The notes under the pieces: generated by a model | What the model was told of the DNA's origin: nothing | Database searches by the model: none | What the model saw: only the letters and a program-made list of their open reading frames with translations | In this document: one piece after another, positions 1-4,002 of the stretch | Layout: each line of letters opens with the position of its first letter | Numbering within the stretch: position 1 is the first letter of the stretch | Translations under genes and position numbers: made by a program | DNA from: Bryobacterales bacterium | Lineage (GTDB): Bacteria > Acidobacteriota > Terriglobia > Bryobacterales > Bryobacteraceae | Reading direction: 5' to 3' | Assembly (NCBI GenBank): GCA_003142355.1 | Contig: PLMF01000211.1 | Span: 31,141 to 40,310 of the forward strand | DNA length: 9,170 nt

Positions 1-200
1 TTTTGCGCGCCGCCGATATGATCGATGTGGGCGTGCGTGATCACGATGGCCTTCACCGTGAGACCGTGCCGCTTGACGACCTCCAGGATGCGCGCAATAT
101 CGTCGCCCGGGTCCACCACCAGCGCTTCCCGGCTATGTTCATCGCCGAAGATCGAGCAGTTGCATTGCAACATTCCCACCGGAAGGATTTCATGGATCAT
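1..200 (-). CDS. MBL-fold metallo-hydrolase, N-terminal 66 residues (3' end outside window)
   Basis: Reading the minus strand from an ATG at 200-198 gives an open frame to the window edge, beginning [20 protein letters not shown]. Residues 56-61 form the H-x-H-x-D-H zinc-binding motif ([10 protein letters not shown] at 55-64). They are preceded by a beta-sandwich-like stretch with VVDPGDD at 28-34. This order is that of the metallo-beta-lactamase superfamily, closest in feel to glyoxalase II-like (hydroxyacylglutathione hydrolase-like) hydrolases, which are soluble cytoplasmic di-zinc thioester or ester hydrolases. The substrate cannot be told from the N-terminus alone. No Shine-Dalgarno lies upstream. 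A TACAAT hexamer at 212-207 sits exactly 6 nt before the ATG, suggesting a leaderless message. The gene is divergent from the membrane protein starting at 223, with only 22 bp between the two start codons. Confidence 0.88.
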   Translation of the reverse strand, partial: MIHEILPVGMLQCNCSIFGDEHSREALVVDPGDDIARILEVVKRHGLTVKAIVITHAHIDHIGGAQ

Positions 201-206
201 ACGCCG

Positions 207-216
207 ATTGTATACT
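207..216. promoter_or_regulatory. Overlapping divergent -10 elements (leaderless promoters)
   Basis: On the plus strand TATACT (211-216) lies 6 nt before the ATG at 223. On the minus strand TACAAT (212-207) lies 6 nt before the ATG at 200. The two hexamers share 2 bp, so polymerase bound at one should exclude the other. No TTGACA-like -35 is evident for either direction. With the usual 6-7 nt from -10 to start of transcription, both messages would begin at or next to the start codon. This is inferred from sequence spacing only. Confidence 0.55.
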
Positions 217-222
217 CACGGT

Positions 223-636
223 ATGGGTGACATGCTGGGCGCGATCATGCGGTGGTTGCACTACTCTTCCCTGACGACGCTGATTGGCGGAATTCTGTAC
301 GGGCGGCTGGTGATGGTGCCTGCGAGCGCGGTGCTCGCGCCGGACGAGCGCAAAGCGCTGGCCGATAGAGCCGCCGCGGCTTTTCGTCCATTCGTTCTCG
401 CCGCCATCTGCGGGTTAGTCTTTTCGGGCTTGTACAACATCCTTACACATCCCGGCCATAGGCCGACCTACCAGATGCTGCTCGGCGTCAAGCTGCTGCT
501 GGCGTTGCACGTGTTCGCCGTCGCGCTGCTGATCGCGCAGCCCGGCCACCCACGCCGCGCCCGGATGATGACCGGCGCGGCGATCTCCGGCCTGGCCATC
601 ATCGCCATCGCGGCTTACTTGCAGCACATCTTTTAG
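223..636 (+). CDS. Small four-helix integral membrane protein, CopD/HemJ-like
   Basis: The product is a 137-residue, strongly hydrophobic protein with four likely membrane helices at about 11-33, 56-74, 84-106 and 113-134. A hydrophilic loop (about 39-52, rich in D/E/R/K) follows helix 1. The pattern RPF...GLVFSGLYN (55-72) followed by Y-QMLLGVKLLLAL (83-95) resembles the RxF...G...G/K-LxL core of the CopD / HemJ-like membrane families. The resemblance is general and no heme or copper ligand is decisive; H13 in helix 1 and H96 in helix 3 are candidates. I chose the ATG at 223 because of the TATACT hexamer 6 nt upstream. In-frame ATGs at 232 and 247 are alternatives, and the open frame extends further upstream only through the divergent MBL gene. 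It stands alone on the plus strand and is followed directly by an inverted-repeat element. Confidence 0.7.
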   Translation: MGDMLGAIMRWLHYSSLTTLIGGILYGRLVMVPASAVLAPDERKALADRAAAAFRPFVLAAICGLVFSGLYNILTHPGHRPTYQMLLGVKLLLALHVFAVALLIAQPGHPRRARMMTGAAISGLAIIAIAAYLQHIF

Positions 637-758
637 GTGGCGCAGACTTCAGGCTGCCGGGCCCGGAGGGCACCTCCCACTCTTGGGGACGCATGGTTCG
701 CGGCCCAAAAAGAGTCTCCGCAGGAGTGCGGAGACGGCAGCCTGAGAGGCTGCGCCAC
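637..758. repeat. Intergenic inverted-repeat element with internal hairpins
   Basis: The left arm, 637-659, reads GTGGCGCAG-ACTTC-AGGCTGCCG. The right arm, 735-758, is its reverse complement except for the middle five or six bases: both 9-bp blocks match perfectly. Inside lie a perfect 9-bp-stem hairpin (GTCTCCGCA, loop GGAG, TGCGGAGAC; 714-735) and a smaller 5-bp hairpin (GGAGG-GCA-CCTCC; 665-677). The element begins at the first base after the stop codon at 634-636 and ends 3 bp before the -10 hexamer of the next gene. It has no open frame of substance and no T-tract, so it looks more like a REP/MITE-type non-coding repeat than a simple terminator, although the folded RNA could also end or stabilise the upstream message. 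Confidence 0.75.
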
Positions 759-761
759 GGC

Positions 762-767
762 TAAACT
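762..767 (+). promoter_or_regulatory. -10 hexamer TAAACT for the ygfZ-like gene
   Basis: TAAACT is followed by 6 nt (GAAAGC) and the ATG at 774. There is no Shine-Dalgarno and no clear -35; the expected -35 position falls inside the right arm of the preceding repeat element. The spacing equals that seen at 207-216 and 3991-3996, supporting a leaderless start. Confidence 0.5.
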
Positions 768-773
768 GAAAGC

Positions 774-1598
774 ATGAGCGAAGGTTATGAAGCACTGCGC
801 GGCGCCGCTGCGTGGCTCGATCTCTGCGCGCGCGGCCGGATAACAGCCCGCGGCCGCGACCGGGCGCGCCTGCTGCACAACATCACCAGCAACGAAGTCA
901 AGAAGATGAGGCCGGGCGCCGGCTGCTATGCGTTTCTGCTGAACCCGCAGGGCCGCATCCAGGCCGACTTGTGCCTGTTCAGTTGCGAAGACCACTTCCT
1001 GATCGATACCGAGCCCGAGCTCCGCGAAAAGGTCCAGCAGCTCATCCGCCGCTACATGATCTCCGACCAGGTGGAGCTGGAAGACGTCACCAGCCAGACC
1101 GCGGCCATTGGCGTGGAAGGCCCCCTGGCGGAGTCCCTCCGGCCACCGGACGACTGCACCAAAGCTCCCTTCAGCCTGACCGGACAGCCCGGCTACCGCA
1201 TCTACTGCGCGGCCCGGGAGATGGCGAAAATCGTGGGGCAACTCGAAGCCGCTGGCGCCCGGCCCGCAACCCCTGACGACGCCCGCTTGGTCCGCATCGA
1301 AAACGGCAAGCCGCGCTATGGAGAGGACATTCGCGAGACGTCCCTGCCGCAGGAAACGCAGCAGATGCACGCGGTGAGTTTTACGAAAGGCTGTTACCTG
1401 GGACAGGAGATCGTGGAACGCATCCGCGCGCAGGGCCACGTGAACAAGAAACTGGTGCGCCTGGAAATCGACGGCTCGGAACCCGTGTCGGCCGGCGCCA
1501 AGCTGACGGTGGACGGCCAGGAGGCCGAGATCACGTCGTCGGTCTATTCCCCGCACTTCGGCAAAGTAATCGCGCTGGCCTACGTCCGAGGAGCGTGA
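774..1598 (+). CDS. ygfZ: YgfZ/GcvT-family folate-binding protein (Fe-S cluster assembly factor)
   Basis: The 274-residue protein carries the family signature K-G-C-Y-x-G-Q-E at 205-212 (KGCYLGQE). That motif contains the cysteine typical of YgfZ (IBA57-type) proteins and absent from true glycine-cleavage T-proteins. The N-terminal half has the expected barrel features: GRDRARLLHNITSN (27-40), LNPQGRIQADL (56-66) and the DQVELEDVT segment (98-106). The family binds tetrahydrofolate and helps maintain certain iron-sulfur enzymes, such as MiaB, in the cytoplasm. The length is close to that of short YgfZ proteins (E. coli YgfZ is about 326 residues). The C-terminal beta-barrel is present (K225 to about 272). 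The gene overlaps the convergent PHP gene by 19 bp at its 3' end. The start is fixed by the upstream -10 hexamer and by the family-like MSEGYEALRGAAAWLDL N-terminus. No glycine-cleavage genes adjoin it, which also favours YgfZ over GcvT. Confidence 0.92.
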   Translation: MSEGYEALRGAAAWLDLCARGRITARGRDRARLLHNITSNEVKKMRPGAGCYAFLLNPQGRIQADLCLFSCEDHFLIDTEPELREKVQQLIRRYMISDQVELEDVTSQTAAIGVEGPLAESLRPPDDCTKAPFSLTGQPGYRIYCAAREMAKIVGQLEAAGARPATPDDARLVRIENGKPRYGEDIRETSLPQETQQMHAVSFTKGCYLGQEIVERIRAQGHVNKKLVRLEIDGSEPVSAGAKLTVDGQEAEITSSVYSPHFGKVIALAYVRGA

Positions 1599-2425
1599 GG
1601 CTTACCTTCCCTCAACCTCTGCAGCAGATCGTCGGGAAGATGCAAATTCCCCGCGCACCCCGTGCCTAACAGCACTTCGGGTTTGGGCGCGCCGTGGAAA
1701 TCCGAGCCTCCCGTGACCATCAGCCCGTACCGCTTCGCCAGCCCGAGATATAGCTCCGTTTCCTCGGCCCCATGGTCGCTATGGTAGGCCTCGATGGCGT
1801 TCAACCCGGCGTCGCACAACTCCGGCATCATGGCCGCCACATCGCCCTTCACGCGCACCGGATGCGCCAGCGAGGCAATCCCCCCGGCCTTCAGAATCCG
1901 CGCCACGGCCTCGGCGAACTGCGGCTCGCGCCGGTACACGTATCCCGTGGCGGATTCGTCCAGGTAATCGTCAAACGCCTGCCGGTAATTGGCGGCGTAT
2001 CCCTTCTCCACCATGATCTCGGCAAAGTGCGGCCGCCCGGTCATGCCGCGGCCGCGAGCCTGCGCTTCCTCCACCGTGATATCGAACCCCAGTTCCCGCA
2101 GCCGCGCGGCCAGCCGCACGTTGCGCTCGCGCCGCGAGGCCTGCATCTCCAACACCCAATCGCGGAACCCGCGCAGCCCGCCATCCCCCAGAAAATACCC
2201 CAGCAGGTGGACCGAGTGGTCGTGCAGCTTGGTGGAAAGCTCGATGCCGCACACCAACTCGACGCCCCGGGCACGGGCCTCGGGCAGCGCCTGGTCGTAA
2301 CCGGCGAAGGTATCGTGATCGGTAATACCGAGGACATCAACCCCCGCCCGGACCGCCTCTTCGACTAGCCGAGCGGGCGAACAGGAGCCGTCGGATTCGT
2401 TGGTGTGCGAGTGCAGATCGATCAA
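1580..2425 (-). CDS. PHP-domain phosphoesterase, TrpH/YciV (RNase AM / nucleoside-bisphosphate phosphatase) family
   Basis: Starting at TTG 2425-2423 gives 281 residues opening MIDLHSHTNESDG, the standard beginning of this family. Metal-site motifs appear in order: H5-x-H7 and D12 (HSHTNESDG), D36-H37 (ITDHDT), E62 (CGIELS), H73 (HSVHLLGY), H188 (SLAHPVR), then D242-x-H244 (GGSDFHG). All classical PHP ligands are therefore present and the enzyme should be active. Known relatives are E. coli RNase AM/YciV, a 5'-3' exonuclease that trims rRNA 5' ends, and 3',5'-nucleoside bisphosphate phosphatase. I cannot separate these two activities here. The open frame extends upstream to an ATG at 2545, but those 40 extra residues are unlike the family and would cross the divergent promoter. 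G-rich sequence (TTGGGG) just upstream of the TTG may serve in ribosome binding. The 3' end overlaps ygfZ by 19 bp, tail to tail. Confidence 0.9.
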   Translation of the reverse strand: MIDLHSHTNESDGSCSPARLVEEAVRAGVDVLGITDHDTFAGYDQALPEARARGVELVCGIELSTKLHDHSVHLLGYFLGDGGLRGFRDWVLEMQASRRERNVRLAARLRELGFDITVEEAQARGRGMTGRPHFAEIMVEKGYAANYRQAFDDYLDESATGYVYRREPQFAEAVARILKAGGIASLAHPVRVKGDVAAMMPELCDAGLNAIEAYHSDHGAEETELYLGLAKRYGLMVTGGSDFHGAPKPEVLLGTGCAGNLHLPDDLLQRLREGKPHAPRT

Positions 2426-2449
2426 AGTAAACCCCAACCCAAACGTTCC

Positions 2450-2455
2450 AGTGTA
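2450..2455 (-). promoter_or_regulatory. Possible -10 hexamer TACACT for the PHP gene
   Basis: On the minus strand TACACT lies about 24 nt before the TTG start, leaving room for a short leader that includes the TTGGGG stretch. No convincing -35 is visible. This is a weak, sequence-only call. Confidence 0.25.
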
Positions 2456-2480
2456 GCCCAGATTTTGCCCGCGTCCGATT

Positions 2481-2542
2481 TTGGGGGCCGAGGCTCCAGG
2501 ATGTATAATATGCGTTGCCAATCGAGGACGGCGACATGGGAG
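2481..2542 (+). promoter_or_regulatory. Promoter and ribosome binding site of the DUF3592 gene
   Basis: A perfect TATAAT (2504-2509) is preceded by TG at 2502-2503. A partial -35 (TTGGGG, 2481-2486) lies at the optimal 17-bp spacing. Transcription would start near 2516, giving a leader of about 33 nt. GGGAG at 2538-2542 is a good Shine-Dalgarno, 7 nt before the ATG at 2550. This gene therefore uses a conventional leader, unlike several neighbours. Confidence 0.6.
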
Positions 2543-2549
2543 CATCTAA

Positions 2550-3260
2550 ATGAAAACCGTACGCCTGATTTTCGGCATATGCTTGGTGGTCGGCCTGGGG
2601 CTGCTGGTCGGCGGCTTTTACTCCATCCAGCATACGCGCCAGTTCCTGCGGACGGCCGTCGAGGCGCCGGGGGTGGTGACCGAAAACCTCCGGCAGGATA
2701 GCTCGAGCAGCGACCGGAGCGGCTCCTGGTCGTTCTATCCGCGAATCCGCTTCCGCACCAGCGACGGCCAGGAGATCGTTTTCATCTCGAACAACGGCAC
2801 AAACTCGCCTGTCTATCGCGTGAATGAGCCGGTCACCGTTCTTTACGATCCGCGCCAGCCGCACCACGCGTTTATCAAGTCTTTCGCGCAAGTGTGGATG
2901 CTTTCCATGATCTTGTGCGGCGTGGGCGCGGTTCTTTCGTTGTCGGGAATTGGGGCAGTGGTGTGGAAGGGCGTCGGCAATCGCAAGAACGCATGGCTGC
3001 GGCAGAACGGGCGCCGCATCCAGGCGGAGATCACGCGCGTGGAGTTGGACACCTCCCTGGAGGTCACTGGCAAGCATCCCTATCGCATCGTGTGCCAATG
3101 GCTCGATCCGGCCAGGAACGAGGTGCATACTTTCCACAGCGCCAGCATCTGGTTCGATCCCACCAACTACATTCCGGGAAAGACAATTGAAGTCCTGGTG
3201 GATCCGGACAATCCGCGCCGTTACGCCGTTGAGACCGCGTTCCTGCCAAAGGTGGTTTGA
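2550..3260 (+). CDS. DUF3592-like membrane protein with duplicated soluble module
   Basis: The 236-residue protein has an N-terminal membrane helix (about 5-24) and a second at about 114-140. The soluble region between them (about 40-110) carries the DUF3592 pattern: GVVTE, then FYPRIRFRTSDGQEIVF (62-78), SPVYRVNEPVTVLYDPRQP (86-104). After helix 2 a second module (about 154-230) repeats the same order: RRIQAEITRVELD, PYRIVCQW, NYIPGKTIEVLVDPDNPRRYAVE. Both end in V-L-(Y/V)-D-P, which suggests an internal duplication. The function of DUF3592 is not known to me; the fold is probably a small beta-barrel or sandwich exposed beside the membrane. The start is supported by GGGAG 7 nt upstream and by the hydrophobic N-terminus. 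The gene is divergent from the PHP gene and convergent with the ORF6N gene, so it is probably monocistronic. Confidence 0.82.
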   Translation: MKTVRLIFGICLVVGLGLLVGGFYSIQHTRQFLRTAVEAPGVVTENLRQDSSSSDRSGSWSFYPRIRFRTSDGQEIVFISNNGTNSPVYRVNEPVTVLYDPRQPHHAFIKSFAQVWMLSMILCGVGAVLSLSGIGAVVWKGVGNRKNAWLRQNGRRIQAEITRVELDTSLEVTGKHPYRIVCQWLDPARNEVHTFHSASIWFDPTNYIPGKTIEVLVDPDNPRRYAVETAFLPKVV

Positions 3261-3291
3261 ACCACATGCCGCTGCCACTTTCCAGAGGAGA

Positions 3292-3378
3292 CGCCTCACG
3301 GCTTCTCGCCGCCGCGCTGGTTCTCATTGCGCCCCGCTGGCCCTGGCCCAGGGCGCGGGTGTGGCGGCCAGTGAGGCG
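3292..3378. repeat. Imperfect inverted repeat with inner hairpin between convergent genes (possible bidirectional terminator)
   Basis: CGCCTCAC at 3292-3299 pairs perfectly with GTGAGGCG at 3371-3378, and the adjoining GGC/GCCGCC blocks extend the match with gaps. Inside lies a perfect 6-bp hairpin, GCCCTG-GCC-CAGGGC (3340-3354). The structure occupies most of the 138-bp gap between the stop codons of the DUF3592 gene (3260) and the ORF6N gene (3399). There is no U-tract on either strand, so termination is only a possibility. The outer-arm plus inner-hairpin plan resembles the element at 637-758, but the sequences differ. Confidence 0.45.
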
Positions 3379-3398
3379 CAAGAAGGCCGCAAGGTTCA

Positions 3399-3905
3399 TT
3401 ATTTCTCCTCTCCCCCCACGAACCCAATGGGCCTCCGGGAAGGTTCTGGCAGCTCCGGCCTCATAAGCTGGCGAATGGCCTCAAACACCACTTTGAAGCG
3501 GGCGTCATATTTCCTTTCCAACTCTTCGAGCTTGCGGGCCAGCTCTTTGTGCGCCGCAAGAATCGTTCGTATCCGGATAAAAGCCCGCACCACCTGAATA
3601 CTCGCCTCAACTGCCACCGTGCTGTTCAAGACGCTTGCCAACATCACCGCGCCGTGCTCCGTGAAGGCGTAGGGCGGAAAGCGAGGGTCGCGGTGCTTCT
3701 GGGAACCGGTCGCAATTTGCGACCGGTTCAACTCCCCCACTTCCTGGGCCGTAAGGCGAAACATGAAATCCTCCGGAAAGCGGGAATGGTTGCGTTTAAC
3801 CTGCTCGTTGAGCCGTTTCGTCGTTACCCGATAGATCTCAGCGAGGTCTGCGTCGAGCATGACCCGATGGCCGCGAATGAAGAGAATCTTTCCCTCCACG
3901 GCCAA
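3399..3905 (-). CDS. ORF6N-domain (KilA-N-associated) putative DNA-binding protein
   Basis: The 168-residue product matches the ORF6N family from its first residues: IRGHRVMLDADLAEIYRVTTKRLNEQVKRN (10-39), RFPEDFMFRLT (42-52), the RSQIAT motif (61-66), PPYAFTEHGAVMLASVLNS (77-95) and IQVVRAFIRIRTIL (103-116). A charged, probably coiled-coil tail follows (about 118-145), with a short proline-rich C-terminus. ORF6N domains occur in phage and bacterial proteins and are thought to bind DNA; a specific role is unknown. The start is uncertain: TTG at 3905 (MAVEGK) or GTG at 3899. Neither has a ribosome site, and family members usually have several more residues before the I-x-x-I-R-G motif, so the 5' end may have been trimmed. 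An in-frame stop about 15 codons upstream rules out a long extension. The gene contains a perfect DNA palindrome, listed separately. It is divergent from the GH2 gene. It is a probable accessory or horizontally spread gene, but no phage or integrase gene adjoins it. Confidence 0.85.
   Translation of the reverse strand: MAVEGKILFIRGHRVMLDADLAEIYRVTTKRLNEQVKRNHSRFPEDFMFRLTAQEVGELNRSQIATGSQKHRDPRFPPYAFTEHGAVMLASVLNSTVAVEASIQVVRAFIRIRTILAAHKELARKLEELERKYDARFKVVFEAIRQLMRPELPEPSRRPIGFVGGEEK
3703..3729. repeat. Perfect 27-bp palindrome inside the ORF6N coding sequence
   Basis: The arm GAACCGGTCGCAA (3703-3715) and its exact reverse complement (3717-3729) flank one central base (3716). It covers the codons for N-R-S-Q-I-A-T-G of the ORF6N protein, on the family's conserved R-S-Q-x-A-T stretch. 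As RNA it would form a strong hairpin early-middle in the message. As DNA it is the size and shape of a dimeric regulator site. Confidence 0.9.
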
Positions 3906-3963
3906 CGACCGGGCACAAGACCTTGATGCTGAGCGAAGACGCCTTCAAAACTCCACTCGAGCC

Positions 3964-3996
3964 GCGCCCCCTGGTTTTGGGCGTGGGCGCTAAGCT
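3964..3996 (+). promoter_or_regulatory. -10 hexamer of the GH2 gene with upstream inverted repeat
   Basis: TAAGCT (3991-3996) lies 6 nt before the GTG at 4003, with no Shine-Dalgarno, matching the leaderless spacing seen elsewhere in the window. Directly upstream, GCGCCC (3964-3969) and GGGCGC (3985-3990) form a 6-bp inverted repeat with a 15-bp centre that covers the region from -35 to -10. It could be an operator, but six bases of G/C is a weak case. The rest of the 97-bp gap to the ORF6N start shows nothing I can name. Confidence 0.42.
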
Positions 3997-4002
3997 AATG
4001 TA

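Noticed and set aside
633..1556. 307-codon minus-strand open frame opposite ygfZ
   Set aside because: It is the antisense shadow of a clear ygfZ-like gene and carries no domain signature.
2426..2545. Longer PHP protein starting at ATG 2545
   Set aside because: The 40 added residues are unlike the family, whose members begin just before D-L-H-S-H-T, and they would overlap the divergent promoter of the DUF3592 gene.
3266..3466. Possible remnant of a secreted protein (signal-peptide-like LLAAALVLIA) after the DUF3592 stop
   Set aside because: The hydrophobic stretch is short, the rest is Arg/Pro-rich, the frame runs into antisense of the ORF6N gene, and the region is better explained by its inverted repeats. 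A frameshifted relic cannot be excluded.
3998..4002. ATG start for the GH2 gene at 3998
   Set aside because: It is followed directly by a TAG stop; the GTG at 4003 opens the full frame with the Tat signal.
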